A stretch of 64,000 bases of DNA from positions 1,516,727 through 1,580,726 of the forward strand of contig NZ_FSRB01000002.1 of NCBI RefSeq assembly GCF_900129635.1, read 5' to 3'. This DNA is from Singulisphaera sp. GP187. Lineage in GTDB: Bacteria; Planctomycetota; Planctomycetia; Isosphaerales; Isosphaeraceae. The number at the start of each line of letters is the position of its first letter. The stretch's first letter is position 1. Positions 1 to 8,922 of the stretch are shown here, one piece after another. The notes below the pieces were generated by a model. It was given only the letters and a program-made list of their open reading frames with translations. It ran no database searches and was not told the origin of the DNA. Made by a program: the position numbers and the translations under genes.

Positions 1-344
1 CGACGCTTCGCCAGGCCATGAAGCCCCCAACCGCCCAGCGCAATCGCGAGCGCCGAGACCAGCCGCCCGGACGCCTCCAGAGGGAGGCCGGTCCGTCGTT
101 GAAGGCTGGCCGCCGCGAGCGCATAGAGCGGAGGCTCGACGAGGAAGAGGTTTGGCAAGGGCGCTGTGTCGAGTTGGGGACGCAAGAACCCAGATCCCCG
201 CGCCAGGTTTCGAGCCACCATGGCGGTCGGAATCTGCCGCCCCACGTAGTTCTCGACGATCGGTTGGTCGAGCTTGATCGCGCGGATGCCGACGGTCAGC
301 AGCAGGACCCCGACCACCGCGAGCGATTCACGCGAGAACCACAA
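1..344 (-). CDS. N-terminal part of a membrane glycosyltransferase (family 39-like), runs off the left edge
   Basis: The reading frame is open from a TTG start at 344 to the window edge, about 114 residues. An AAGGAGG ribosome site lies at 354-360, nine bases upstream, which decides the start. The protein opens with a hydrophobic segment at residues 5-20 and then reads ENYVGRQIPTAMVARN, followed by a second hydrophobic stretch. This layout (one membrane helix, then a short acidic/Arg loop entering the lumen) matches the start of PMT/ArnT-type family 39 glycosyltransferases, which use polyprenyl-phosphate sugars. The family call is inference from the N-terminus only. The catalytic part lies outside the window. 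Confidence 0.6.
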   Translation of the reverse strand, partial: MWFSRESLAVVGVLLLTVGIRAIKLDQPIVENYVGRQIPTAMVARNLARGSGFLRPQLDTAPLPNLFLVEPPLYALAAASLQRRTGLPLEASGRLVSALAIALGGWGLHGLAKR

Positions 345-649
345 AGGGGCTGACCTCCTTGACCGTTTCGCCACCATCCCCCTGCCCGTTCACCAACAAG
401 GGTGACGGTCGCGCATCGTATCGCCCCCCGGATCGGCCGGTCAAGCGGCCAAGTGAGGTGAGGCCGCCACGGAACGGCTCGTCCTCAAAAACCTCCAGAA
501 TAGTTTTGCTTCGCCGGCAGGGAAATGGCAGGATCAAGACGTTCGCCATCTCTGTTTTTTCTTTTCCATTCCATTTGTTTCGTGAGCGTGGTTTCGCGCG
601 TGGATGAATCGCGACGCCGCGCGATCGTATCTGACTCGGGAGACGTGAC

Positions 650-1084
650 ATGCAAGTCCGTGACGTCCTGAAGTCCAAGGGCGGTCAGATCATCTCGATT
701 CAACCCGAGGCGACCGTGACCGAAGCTATTGCGCGGATGGTTCAGAACAATATCGGCTCCTTGCCGATCGTCGACGCGGAAGACCACCTCATCGGGATCA
801 TCTCCGAACGCGACCTGCTTCGCGGTATCCACAACCACGGCGAGAAGATTTGCGGCAAGCACGTCGCGGAGTTCATGACGCGAGACCCTGTGACCTGCGA
901 ACTCGACGCCAACGTGAATGATGTCATGGGCCAAATGAGCGAGCGTCGCATCGCCAAAGTGCCGGTCCTCAGCGGCGCGAAGCTCGTCGGCATCGTTTCC
1001 GTCGGCGACGTGATCAAGGTCCTCTACGACACGGTGCAATCCGAGAACCAACATCTGATGTCGTACATCCACGGATCGATGTGA
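650..1084 (+). CDS. Protein with two CBS domains
   Basis: This 144-residue protein is almost entirely a pair of CBS domains. CBS1 spans about residues 8-62 (LPIVDAEDHLIGIISERDLL) and CBS2 about 72-128 (VPVLSGAKLVGIVSVGDVI). A Bateman pair of this kind binds adenine nucleotides or related ligands and acts as a stand-alone sensor or regulator. The tail ENQHLMSYIHG is typical of the free-standing bacterial members. It is soluble, with no signal peptide. It stands alone: the gene to the left is divergent and the gene to the right is convergent. The ATG at 650 has a weak GGGAGA sequence about nine bases upstream. What it regulates cannot be read from the context. Confidence 0.85.
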   Translation: MQVRDVLKSKGGQIISIQPEATVTEAIARMVQNNIGSLPIVDAEDHLIGIISERDLLRGIHNHGEKICGKHVAEFMTRDPVTCELDANVNDVMGQMSERRIAKVPVLSGAKLVGIVSVGDVIKVLYDTVQSENQHLMSYIHGSM

Positions 1085-1121
1085 TCGGTTTGCTGTTGGT
1101 AGATGAGCAGACGTTTGGTGT

Positions 1122-1147
1122 CACGGGTTCCGAGCTGGGAACCCGTG
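1122..1147 (+). terminator. Hairpin after the CBS gene
   Basis: CACGGGTTCC and GGAACCCGTG form a perfect 10-bp stem with a 6-nt loop, and AATTTTT follows eight bases later. It lies about 40 bases after the CBS gene stop, between convergent genes. The gap before the T-run is longer than in a classical terminator. Confidence 0.5.
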
Positions 1148-1259
1148 GTATCCAATTTTTCCCTGCCTTTCCGGTTCCCAACGACGCTCGGAGCGAAGTT
1201 CAGATCGTCGCGACCGTCCGCTCAGCCAAAGATCAACCCGCAACCCGCTCCGGGGTTGA

Positions 1260-2837
1260 TCACCGCCCAAGCAATGGCTCTTCGACGAGCTGTCGGTGGG
1301 GCGGGCCGAAATCCGGAGGGAGCGGGCCGTTCCAGCGGCTGTAGACGGCCGTCATATCGGCGAGCCGAGCGCGAACCCTCGGGTCAAGTTGGCCCGACTG
1401 GAACCGCCACGCCCAGTTCCCCTTGGCAATGCCAGGAGTGTTCATTCGTCCCGAGCTGTCGAGTCCCAGGATATCTTGCAAGGGAATGATGACCGTATCG
1501 GCCACCGAGGCGAGCGCGATCCGGATCAGGTCCCAGTGAATTTCCGAGCCGTTGGTGCCGAGGTAGCGTAGCGCGAAGGCCCGCTCGGCCGCGATCTGCT
1601 CGGGCGTCTGGGTCGTTTCGATGTGCGACGTGTGAAACCAGCCGACCGAGGTCTCGTTGTCGTGGGTCCCGGTATAGGCGACGCAGTGGTTGACGTAGCG
1701 ATGCGGCAGGTGGAGTTCGGTGCCGGGATCGCCGCCGAAGGCGAACTGGAGGACGCGCATTCCGGGCAGGTTGAAGCGGTCGCGCAGGACCTCGACTTCT
1801 GCAGTGATTTCCCCGAGGTCTTCGGCGATCAAGGGGAGCCCTTGGAGCCCGTCGCGGAGCGCCTCGAGGAACGCGATCCCCGGCCCTAACGCCCAGCGCC
1901 CGGTCGCGGCCGTCTCGGAATCGGCGGGCACCTCCCAGTAGGCCTCGAAGCCGCGAAAGTGGTCGAGACGAACGAGGTCGACGCGGTCGAGAACCGACTT
2001 CAAGCGGGAGATCCACCAGGCAAACCGCTCGCTGGCATGCGCCTCCCAGCGATAGAGCGGGTTACCCCAGAGTTGGCCCGTCTCGCTGAAATAATCGGGG
2101 GGAACGCCGGCAACGAACAGCGGTCGGCCGGTGGCGTCGAGTTGGAACAGGTCGGGGCGCGCCCAGACGTCGGCGCTGTCTTGGGCGACGAAGATCGGCA
2201 GGTCGCCAATCAGGTGGATGTGGTGCGCCGCGCATGCGGCACGCAGGGCGTTCCATTGCCGCGCGAACGCGAATTGCACGAACTTGTAGAAGAGGATCGA
2301 CCGCTTGAGTTCACCGCGCCACCGCTCGATCGCGCTCGGCTCGCGTCTGACGAGGTCGGGCTCCCACTCATACCAGGCGGTCCCGCCGTTCGCCTCCTTC
2401 AGAGCCATGAAGAGGGCGTAGTCGCCGAGCCAGTCGGCGTTTTCGTGCAGGAACGACGCGAATTCCGGATGATGTGGCGAAAAGTGGCGGAACGCGCGAC
2501 GGAGCAGCCGATCCTTGGCGTCCGCCACGGCGTCGAAGTCGATGTGAGCTTCGGGCAGGGCGGGATAATCGCCGAGATCGGCGGCCTCGAGCCAGCCCTC
2601 TTCGACCAGCAGGTCGGGGTTGATGAGCAACGGGTTGCCCGCGTGCGACGAGTACGATTGGTAGGGCGAGTTGCCAAAGCCGGTGGGACCCAGGGGGAGG
2701 ATCTGCCACCAGCGCTGACCACTGTCGGCGAGGAAGCGGACGAATGCGTGCGCCTCCGGACCGAGATCGCCGATTCCGTAACGGCCAGGCAGCGAGGTCG
2801 GATGGAGTAAAACTCCGCTAGCTCTCGGGAGCCGCAT
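1260..2837 (-). CDS. malQ: 4-alpha-glucanotransferase (amylomaltase)
   Basis: This 525-residue enzyme transfers alpha-1,4-glucan segments between oligosaccharides (glycoside hydrolase family 77), in the cytoplasm, in glycogen and maltodextrin metabolism. Family signatures are clear: GVLLHPTSLPGRYGIGDLG at the N-terminus, VRLDHFRGFEAYW with the nucleophile Asp, LIAEDLG with the acid/base Glu, and GTHDNETSVGW near the C-terminus. Length matches bacterial MalQ (about 500-530). A longer open frame extends upstream to 3089, but the conserved sequence begins at the ATG at 2837, which has GAGGA upstream. It lies 14 bases after the membrane-protein gene ending at 2852, so co-transcription is possible. 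glgB at 18187 belongs to the same pathway. Confidence 0.95.
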   Translation of the reverse strand: MRLPRASGVLLHPTSLPGRYGIGDLGPEAHAFVRFLADSGQRWWQILPLGPTGFGNSPYQSYSSHAGNPLLINPDLLVEEGWLEAADLGDYPALPEAHIDFDAVADAKDRLLRRAFRHFSPHHPEFASFLHENADWLGDYALFMALKEANGGTAWYEWEPDLVRREPSAIERWRGELKRSILFYKFVQFAFARQWNALRAACAAHHIHLIGDLPIFVAQDSADVWARPDLFQLDATGRPLFVAGVPPDYFSETGQLWGNPLYRWEAHASERFAWWISRLKSVLDRVDLVRLDHFRGFEAYWEVPADSETAATGRWALGPGIAFLEALRDGLQGLPLIAEDLGEITAEVEVLRDRFNLPGMRVLQFAFGGDPGTELHLPHRYVNHCVAYTGTHDNETSVGWFHTSHIETTQTPEQIAAERAFALRYLGTNGSEIHWDLIRIALASVADTVIIPLQDILGLDSSGRMNTPGIAKGNWAWRFQSGQLDPRVRARLADMTAVYSRWNGPLPPDFGPPHRQLVEEPLLGR

Positions 2838-2851
2838 AGAAAGGCGTTCCT

Positions 2852-4159
2852 CTACGGTGCTATCGGTCGGGTCGGCTCGAGGCCGAGACGCACCGGCCTC
2901 CGTGCGATTGTTCCGGTCGGATGAGAATTCAGTCGGTATCCGTTCCCCTGGCGTTGGATGGCCTTCAACCCGAGGCACTCGATCCGGCTCCGCCGGCCCG
3001 TCCAACGATCGGCGGGGCCCCACTGGATCACCTTGATCAGGAGCCGACCACCATAACGCGCCGCGATCGCTTCGGCCAAGCCGTTGCACGCCCGCCCTTG
3101 CGGATAGACCGGAACCCCCCGCGCCTCACGGCTCCAGGCGGTCAGGTCAAACCTTCGCCAGTCGTCCGGCCCGGGCGGTTGGAGATGAGCCTTGAGGTCG
3201 GGCGTCAACTCGTCCCACTGGGCCTCGTGCAAGAAGATGTCGGTACGCTCGACGTGGCTGGCATAGAGCGCGTGTCCGGGCCAGGCGTCGAGCCACCCGT
3301 CGCGCTCCCCCAGCGGCAGGATCACCGCAACCCAGAACAAAACGCGTGCCGGGAGCCCGAGCCATTTCTCGCTTTGGCTCCCCGCGCTCGCTTCCGGTGT
3401 CATCGGAAAACTCATCCCGAACAGGATCGCGATTTCGACCATCATCGCCCCGTTCCAGACCAGGACGATCGTGCTGTGGCGAAGCCCCCAAGGCCCGAGG
3501 ATCCCGAGCAAGGCCGTATGGAGTACGAGCGCGGCGGCCAGCCCGATCCGCCGCGTCCTGGGAACGAGCAAGGCGACCGCCACGCCGATCTCCCAGAGCG
3601 GCATCGCCAGGATCGCCGCGATCCTCCCAGCGGCCGGCCACTGGGCGGGGTCAAGGCCGAACGGCCTGACGGCCGTGACCAGGAACAGGTTGCCCAACTC
3701 ATTGCAGAAGGAGACGTCGAGTTTCGAGAACCCCGAGTAGAAATAGAGCGCTGCGAACCACCAACGGCAATACGTCAACGCACGCGCCGGGGTGAGGCAA
3801 ACCAGGAGTAATCCGATCATCAAGAACTGATAAGCCCAAGGCTGGAACCGGTGCTGATCCTCAAGGATCAGCACCAGGAGGATTCCCAGTCCGAGCGTGA
3901 GCGAGGCCCTCCAGGCGACCCCCGCCGTCGCGAGTGCGACGGCGGCCAGGAGTGCGGCGAACGCGACGAACCCGATCGCGCCGGTGAGAGCGGGAAGCCC
4001 CGCGACGAACGGGACGCGTGGGAAGACGCCTCGATCGATCCAGAGGGGCCAGGAGAGGACCAGGATGACGAGCGTGGCGAGGCCAAGCGCGCCCCGTAGC
4101 CGGTCCCGGATCCTGTCGACGTCACTCGCCGCGTTGGTGAATCGGTCGATCCACCTCAA
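2852..4159 (-). CDS. Polytopic membrane protein, HTTM/gamma-carboxylase-like
   Basis: About 435 residues with roughly seven to eight hydrophobic segments in the first 320 (for example residues 28-42, 56-85, 92-103, 110-125) and a soluble C-terminal part of about 110 residues. The RWWFAALYFYSGFSKLDVSF stretch recalls HTTM-type domains related to vitamin K-dependent gamma-carboxylase and DoxX-like membrane proteins. That is a fold-level resemblance only, and the substrate is unknown. The start is a TTG whose bases overlap the stop of the upstream small gene (TTGA), a sign of translational coupling. The last 60 residues are basic and less conserved-looking. Confidence 0.6.
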   Translation of the reverse strand: MRWIDRFTNAASDVDRIRDRLRGALGLATLVILVLSWPLWIDRGVFPRVPFVAGLPALTGAIGFVAFAALLAAVALATAGVAWRASLTLGLGILLVLILEDQHRFQPWAYQFLMIGLLLVCLTPARALTYCRWWFAALYFYSGFSKLDVSFCNELGNLFLVTAVRPFGLDPAQWPAAGRIAAILAMPLWEIGVAVALLVPRTRRIGLAAALVLHTALLGILGPWGLRHSTIVLVWNGAMMVEIAILFGMSFPMTPEASAGSQSEKWLGLPARVLFWVAVILPLGERDGWLDAWPGHALYASHVERTDIFLHEAQWDELTPDLKAHLQPPGPDDWRRFDLTAWSREARGVPVYPQGRACNGLAEAIAARYGGRLLIKVIQWGPADRWTGRRSRIECLGLKAIQRQGNGYRLNSHPTGTIARRPVRLGLEPTRPIAP

Positions 4160-4383
4160 AGTTCCTGGGCCAGTGCGAGGATACCGCCCCCTTCACGCTT
4201 CAGCTTCCCCTGAGCGACGAGCGCGTCCCAGACTTCCGGAGGATGTCCGCCAGGGGGCGTGATGCCCCCGATTCTCGACGCCTTGCTGCCGATCCCCAAG
4301 CCCGACGCGTCGTCAAGCCTGGCGAGCTTGAGCCGTTTCTTGAACGCCTTGAAAGCCCGCTTGATCTCCTCTTCCGTGGCCAT
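4156..4383 (-). CDS. Small conserved-looking protein of unknown function
   Basis: A 75-residue protein beginning MATEEEIKRAFKAFKKRLKL, an amphipathic helical start rich in Lys and Glu, followed by a Gly-rich middle and a basic helical end (DALVAQGKLKREGGG). A longer frame reaches 4497, but its extra 38 residues look non-coding and would run close against the hydrolase gene, so ATG 4383 is preferred. It overlaps the downstream membrane-protein gene by four bases (TTGA), implying the two are translated together. No function is recognised. Confidence 0.6.
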   Translation of the reverse strand: MATEEEIKRAFKAFKKRLKLARLDDASGLGIGSKASRIGGITPPGGHPPEVWDALVAQGKLKREGGGILALAQEL

Positions 4384-4493
4384 CGTCAGTGAACCCCTGA
4401 ATCCGTTGGCAATCGACCGGGACCTCTCCAGGCCGAGCGTAGTCCAGCCCACCTGGGAACGCAAGAGAGCGAGGCGAAGCGTTGCGAACCGAA

Positions 4494-5282
4494 TCAAGGG
4501 AGAAACTCCCCGATCGCGTTCCGGAACGCCGCCCCATCTTCAATATGAGGAATATGCCCCACGTTGGGCAAGACGACGAGCCGCGAACCTTGGATCAGGC
4601 TGGCCAACTCCTCCGCGACTCGCACCGGGTTCACCAGGTCGAGTGCGCCGGCGAGGACGAGGGTCGGGCTGCGGATGGCCTGCACCTGTTCCTTCGCTTC
4701 ATGGACCGCCGCGGCATGGGCCTGGCGCGCGAACGCCTCCGCATCTTGCGGCCAGACGTTTCGCTCGGAAAATCGGACGAGCCCTTCCACTTGGGGCGCG
4801 TTCCGGTAAAAAGCAGGGGCCACGAGCCAGGGGAGGGTCGCCCGGGTGAACTCCGCCGGCTCGCTGCGCCGACGCAGGAAGACCCACGAGTCGATCACTG
4901 CTCTTCGCCAGGCGTCTGTGCCCGCGTGAGTCGACGCCAGCACGAGGTGCCGGACCTTCTCCGGGTGCCGGATCGCCAACTCCTGCGCCACCGCCCCACC
5001 GAGCGAGTGCCCGACGACATGCGCGGAGGGGAGACCGATCGCCTCGAAGAACCCGGCGACATCGTCCGCCAGATCGGCCGTCGTATACCCTGCCGTCGCC
5101 CGATCACTCCGGCCGGCGTCGCGCGCATCGAGTGCGATGGTTCGAAACCTGGCGCCGAAGTGTTTGATCGTCACACTGAACGATCGGTGATCGCCCCCCA
5201 GCCCACTGAGGAAGACCAGCGGTTCCCCCTGCCCCGCCTCCTCGTAAAACAGGTGCACCCCGTTCGCAAGGATCTCGGGCAT
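4494..5282 (-). CDS. Alpha/beta-hydrolase
   Basis: A 262-residue alpha/beta-hydrolase fold enzyme. The oxyanion-hole segment [14 protein letters not shown] lies near residue 25, the nucleophile elbow is GHSLGG (Ser near residue 93), and the catalytic His sits in [11 protein letters not shown] near residue 245. The pattern and size resemble 3-oxoadipate enol-lactonase (PcaD) and related esterases, but no beta-ketoadipate genes are nearby, so the substrate is open. There is no signal peptide. It is the first gene of a possible minus-strand run that continues through 4383, 4159 and 2837. Confidence 0.85.
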   Translation of the reverse strand: MPEILANGVHLFYEEAGQGEPLVFLSGLGGDHRSFSVTIKHFGARFRTIALDARDAGRSDRATAGYTTADLADDVAGFFEAIGLPSAHVVGHSLGGAVAQELAIRHPEKVRHLVLASTHAGTDAWRRAVIDSWVFLRRRSEPAEFTRATLPWLVAPAFYRNAPQVEGLVRFSERNVWPQDAEAFARQAHAAAVHEAKEQVQAIRSPTLVLAGALDLVNPVRVAEELASLIQGSRLVVLPNVGHIPHIEDGAAFRNAIGEFLP

Positions 5283-5394
5283 TGTCGCGTCCTCCCCTTC
5301 ATTCCTGGTTCGTAAAATCGAATTCTATGATCTTCCCACACTCCGAGGACTTGACTTCTCCCCGAATGGACGGCATTATAGTCCTACCGCAAAG

Positions 5395-5467
5395 GCCCCC
5401 ATCGTCTAGTGGCCTAGGATACTAGGTTCTCAGCCTAGGGACCGGGGTTCGAGTCCCCGTGGGGGTA
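5395..5467 (+). tRNA. tRNA-Glu, anticodon CTC
   Basis: A complete cloverleaf. The acceptor is GCCCCCA paired with TGGGGGT (a G-T pair at 1-72). The anticodon stem CTAGG/CCTAG carries the loop TTCTCAG with anticodon CTC at 5429-5431. The T-arm is CGGGG-TTCGAGT-CCCCG, and the discriminator is A at 5467. CCA is not encoded. Anticodon CTC reads GAG, hence glutamate. Confidence 0.95.
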
Positions 5468-5477
5468 CTGGTTAGAG

Positions 5478-5516
5478 AAACAGGGGTCAGGGCGAAAGCC
5501 CTGACCCCTGTTTTCT
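5478..5516 (+). terminator. Intrinsic terminator after tRNA-Glu
   Basis: A perfect 16-bp stem at 5478-5493 and 5498-5513 closes a GAAA tetraloop, and the right arm runs straight into TTTTCT. It starts 11 bases after the tRNA. The stem is unusually long and fully paired for a tRNA terminator. Confidence 0.85.
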
Positions 5517-5747
5517 ATGCGCCCCCGATTCGCTTCCGCTTACTTTGCGACGAACCAACCGTACGATCGATCAAGCGACCAGTTGTGGGCCGGCAGAAGC
5601 TGACCCCGGGTCTAGCCGCTGGCCGCACTTATCATTTTCCTCGCCCCGCTGATGGTGGTCGCTTACTCTCGACGGGGTCGGGCCGTTGGATGAATCCGGG
5701 CCTCTGCCCGAAGCCAAAGTCCCCTGCCCTAATCGACGTCTGTCAGG

Positions 5748-6173
5748 TCACTCGAGTTTTGCTGGCCGTCGCATGATCCCCGCAACCTCCCCGTAGACGC
5801 CACCCGCAACGACGTCTGGGGTATCGTGCTCGATGTCTTCAAGCTTGCCGAGCTTACTCGTCCACTTTCCCGTTGGTAATTGTCTGGCTGCATGTGTGTA
5901 AAAAAGGTGGTTGCCGTAGATGGCGACCTTCTCAAATCCCGGATCGGATTCTTCCCCGTTACAGGCTTCGAAGCCGAGTGATTTGAACGCGGCTTCCAGG
6001 ATACCGATGCCGTATTCGTCGGGAGGCGATACGATAGGCCAGAATACCCCCGGCTCCCACCAGTACTCGGTGTCCCCAGCCGCCCATGCGATGCAGTTGT
6101 CGTCGATCATCGCCGGGCTGGTGACCCGGTGGTTCTCGGGCGTCAGGCGGGGGAAATCCTCGTCAGCTTCCAT
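5748..6173 (-). CDS. DUF7689-like protein, second gene of a two-gene cassette
   Basis: About 141 residues. It begins MEADEDFPRLTPENHRVTSP and carries conserved-looking stretches CIAWAAGDTEYWWEPGVFW, VAIYGNHLFYTHAARQL, KLGKLEDIEHDTPD and GGVYGEVAGIMRRP. I recognise this as a protein found widely next to a small partner like the one just upstream here (a DUF7689-type family). Its Cys, His and Asp pattern (NCIAWA, TH, EHD) would fit a cysteine-hydrolase-like fold, but that is speculation. ATG 6173 is chosen because it overlaps the upstream stop by 11 bases. An earlier in-frame ATG at 6197 would overlap more. No signal peptide is visible. Confidence 0.7.
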   Translation of the reverse strand: MEADEDFPRLTPENHRVTSPAMIDDNCIAWAAGDTEYWWEPGVFWPIVSPPDEYGIGILEAAFKSLGFEACNGEESDPGFEKVAIYGNHLFYTHAARQLPTGKWTSKLGKLEDIEHDTPDVVAGGVYGEVAGIMRRPAKLE

Positions 6174-6507
6174 GGCCGAGGACGCCTTGGCGTTCACCCC
6201 ACAGGCCCCAGGCCTGGGCCATCAGTCGCACCTTGCCCATGGCCTCGGGCGGGACGGGGTTCTGCTCGGTGATCGCTTCGAGTGCCCAGAACCACTGATC
6301 GGGCTCGCGGCTCAACTCCTCGAGGATCAGGGGGACGACTGGAGCCCCCATTCCGATGATCCGCTGGTAGGGCTTGAGCATGGCCATCTGGGCGGAATTG
6401 GAGAGGTAGCGCGACTCCTGTTTCCACTCGGCGGCAAGCCGTTGGAATCGTTCCGCGACACTGAGTCTTTCGGTCGCCGCTGGAGGTGGGGATGGATTCT
6501 TCGACAT
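6163..6507 (-). CDS. Small partner protein of the DUF7689-like cassette
   Basis: 114 residues, mostly helical, with conserved-looking ERFQRLAAEWKQESRYLSN, PYQRIIGMGAPVVPLILEEL and DQWFWALEAITEQNPVPPE. Proteins of this type occur directly upstream of DUF7689-like proteins in many bacteria, and the overlap with the next gene shows the two are made together. The function of the pair is not known to me. The middle looks like a single HEAT-like helical hairpin. The start is ATG 6507. Confidence 0.7.
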   Translation of the reverse strand: MSKNPSPPPAATERLSVAERFQRLAAEWKQESRYLSNSAQMAMLKPYQRIIGMGAPVVPLILEELSREPDQWFWALEAITEQNPVPPEAMGKVRLMAQAWGLWGERQGVLGHGS

Positions 6508-7256
6508 GGCCGTGCGCTCCTTGCGAGTGAACGTCCGAGTAAGACGGTTGGCCGCCCGATCACGATTTTATTCTACCGCCAAATGCGAAAGGCCCCAAGG
6601 CAAACGCGGGCCGCAGTATGCCTGCTGGAACAGTGGTATCTTGGGGAAGTGGTCCGTTCACCTCGTTTCGTAGGGAACAAATCGGCAAAACGATTGGTAA
6701 AGCCGTCCCCGCTATCTTCGCCTGAAATCAATGATTGAATATCTCCGTCGGTGCGATAGTATCGGAGCATGGAGATTCCGCTGAAGTAAGAGGCCGATAT
6801 GGGAGTGACCGAACCGGGCGAGAGACCCGGCGAAAGACGTTAAATGAATTTTGTTTTGATATGGTGATGATATTGTCTGGTCTGGGAGGTCGAGCCGGAG
6901 TGCAAGTGGCCAGGCCCTTATTTGGGAGGGCTGAGAGGCTTAAAGCGGTTGTGTTTCGGTGGAGACGCCGTTGGACTATCCAGGCTCCCCGAATTACCCC
7001 CTTTAGGTGCCTGGTCACCGACTTACTCCGCAGTCCTTGAATTTGACGCGGGTCATGCGGCCTCACTGGTGGCCGGAGCCGTCATTAGCACGTCGATGCA
7101 CTCGGCCACGTCCCATATCGATAAGCGCACGATCGTTCCAGCCCCAGGGGCCGCCCCGCCGCCCCGGTTTGTGGTAATATCCAGGTTACGCTCGGCGGGT
7201 CCAGTTCGCTGACCTTGGGCGGTAGGCAGCGCCGGGCGATCGAGGCCACAAACACG
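6508..7256. other. Gap without a convincing gene
   Basis: Open frames here are short, overlap one another on both strands and show no recognisable protein. The stretch around 6760-6960 is poorer in GC than its surroundings. A repeat copy lies at 7129-7160. A promoter for the gene at 7257 may lie here, but no clear -35/-10 pair was seen. Confidence 0.4.
7129..7160 (+). repeat. Imperfect direct repeat, copy 1
   Basis: A 32-nt sequence starting ACGATCGTTCCAGCCCCAGG recurs at 7946-7977 with four mismatches. The two copies bracket the membrane-protein gene at 7257-7913. Confidence 0.5.
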
Positions 7257-7913
7257 ATGTCGCGGTTCCCACGAGGACGACTCACTCTCTGCAAGATCAT
7301 GGGGGTGGTCGCGAGCATCGCTGTCTCGTGTGCCTGGCCTCCCTTCCTCTTGCCCACCGTGTTCGTTCTCTTCGGGCTGTTCCTGCCCAGGTCGATACTC
7401 CTGACGATCGTAGCGTGGAACTTGGCCTGCCTGGTTATGCTTTATGTCCACGCCTATGCGTTCGCTCCCGCCATCTTCGCCGCTTACACGGCTCGTTTTG
7501 GCGATGTTCAGGCGAGTGACGGGCGGTTCGCCTGGGTCGCGATCACCTTCGCCTTTGTCCTCATCCCGCTGCCGCCCACGTTCGTGTGTGTGCGGCTCAA
7601 CGATGCATTGGCCCGGCGTCCGAGTGATTGGAGGCGGATCGTCGCCTCTTCGGTCGCATGGGAACTGGTTCTGCTCCCTGTCCTCGTTTGCTCTCGTATA
7701 TTCAGTCTTGACTACAAGATCAAACAACTCGGCTGGGCCATAATCGGGCCACCTGACAATCTCTATAGCTTTACGAATTTGGTGTTGCCCTGGCTCCTCT
7801 CATGGCTGATTTGCACGGTACCGGTCGGTGTGGCGGCGTTATGGTTGCACGAGAAGACGGGCGGACGGAATCTCAGGAATATTTGGCATGCTTATGTATG
7901 CATTGATTCATGA
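7257..7913 (+). CDS. Membrane protein of unknown function
   Basis: 218 residues with about five hydrophobic segments (residues 14-30, 32-50, 52-75, 86-105, 128-146) and a further pair near 175-205. No catalytic motif is seen. The ATG at 7257 is preferred to an upstream in-frame start at 7215, because the upstream residues are polar and arginine-rich whereas RFPRGRLTLCKIMG makes a normal short basic lead before the first helix. No Shine-Dalgarno sequence stands out. It is flanked by two copies of a 32-nt direct repeat, which may mean it moved or was duplicated with its surroundings. Confidence 0.55.
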   Translation: MSRFPRGRLTLCKIMGVVASIAVSCAWPPFLLPTVFVLFGLFLPRSILLTIVAWNLACLVMLYVHAYAFAPAIFAAYTARFGDVQASDGRFAWVAITFAFVLIPLPPTFVCVRLNDALARRPSDWRRIVASSVAWELVLLPVLVCSRIFSLDYKIKQLGWAIIGPPDNLYSFTNLVLPWLLSWLICTVPVGVAALWLHEKTGGRNLRNIWHAYVCIDS

Positions 7914-8515
7914 TGAGCCGGCTAACTTGGCGTGCGAGTAAGGCCACGGTCGTTCCACCCCCAGGGGCCGTCACGCCTCCGCGCCAAGCGGCACGCCATC
8001 CTGGCGTGCCCCGAGGTCTTTCCCAGCGGAACTCCTGGAGTTTTGATAGCCAGGTACTTCATTTGGGAGGCTTGGCGAAATGAGGAAAGCAAGGCGGACC
8101 ATTGCCGGCCTGATTGAGTTCACCAGCTTACCTCTCCTGCCCCACTCTCGACGCCTGGCTGCCGGAGGTTTGACCCGATCCGATTCTTTCTCAACTTCGC
8201 CAACGAGACGACCACGATTGCCGCCGAGGTGCGCGGTGACTCCGATCGGGCCTACCCCTCCCTTCACGGCCTGGTGGAAGCCACTCTCTGGGTTGTCGCC
8301 GAGGGGGGCAATCCCGAACCGTTCATCACCTGACTGAACTGCTTGGAAGAATCGGAAATCGATGAGATTGTCAGTCAATCAAGCGTGGTAAATACGGATT
8401 TGCCAAGGCGATTTTTCCTTGGTGTCAATCCCCGGTTTGGCATAATTGATGCAGGTTCAAGCCACCCTGGTGTGTGCGAAATGGACTCGACGGCCCAGCC
8501 AGACCGAGGCGATTC
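7914..8515. other. Gap with a possible gene remnant
   Basis: No intact gene is convincing. A plus-strand frame at 8118-8333 has host-like codon choice and ends RAYPSLHGLVEATLWVVAE followed by about ten residues and a stop. Its upstream part is out of frame with the only good ATG (8080), so it may be a decayed gene. The second 32-nt repeat copy lies at 7946-7977. Confidence 0.3.
7946..7977 (+). repeat. Imperfect direct repeat, copy 2
   Basis: Matches 7129-7160 at 28 of 32 positions. It begins 33 bases after the membrane-protein gene ends. Confidence 0.5.
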
Positions 8516-8695
8516 ATGTCACACGAGCAAGGCCACTTCAGACATGGCGATCAGGGACTGAAGCCCGAGGCACTCAGCAACGAACTTCTCAAGCTCAAGA
8601 TCGACGATTTGTTTCAGGAGGTCGAGAGCCTCAAAGCGCGGGTCGCTCGCCTGGAGGGTGAGTCCAAAAGAAGCCACGGGGCCCGCCGGGGCTGA
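8516..8695 (+). CDS. Small coiled-coil protein
   Basis: 59 residues from the ATG at 8516. The centre (ELLKLKIDDLFQEVESLKAR, then VARLEGE) has regular leucine/isoleucine spacing typical of a short parallel coiled coil. The ends are polar. No family is recognised. An earlier in-frame ATG at 8474 gives a proline- and arginine-rich lead that does not look coding. Its regular heptads make it more likely real than chance, but support is modest. Confidence 0.4.
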   Translation: MSHEQGHFRHGDQGLKPEALSNELLKLKIDDLFQEVESLKARVARLEGESKRSHGARRG

Positions 8696-8922
8696 CACCA
8701 CCGATTTGACTCGGCGCGAAGCTCACCCCGACCCACTGCCAGGGGCGGCCCGGTCTGACCTGTCATCAACGTCCTGAGAAGGACAATCATGGCTCAGGCT
8801 TGACAATTGGAGAACCTGGAAGGATAGTGTCCTAAGATGTCACTCGGGGGCGAGGGATTGTGGAGCCTGGCTCCGGTCTTCTCGCTCTGCTTTGCTGACC
8901 CTCTCGGGACAAGGACACGCTC

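Noticed and set aside
3851-4099. Small plus-strand frames inside the membrane-protein gene
   Set aside because: Antisense shadows of a hydrophobic gene giving Glu/Arg-rich sequence.
8080-8337. Possible gene MRKARRTIAGLIEF...
   Set aside because: The frame changes character midway and the better coding signal (8118-8333) is in another frame without a start; at most a decayed gene.
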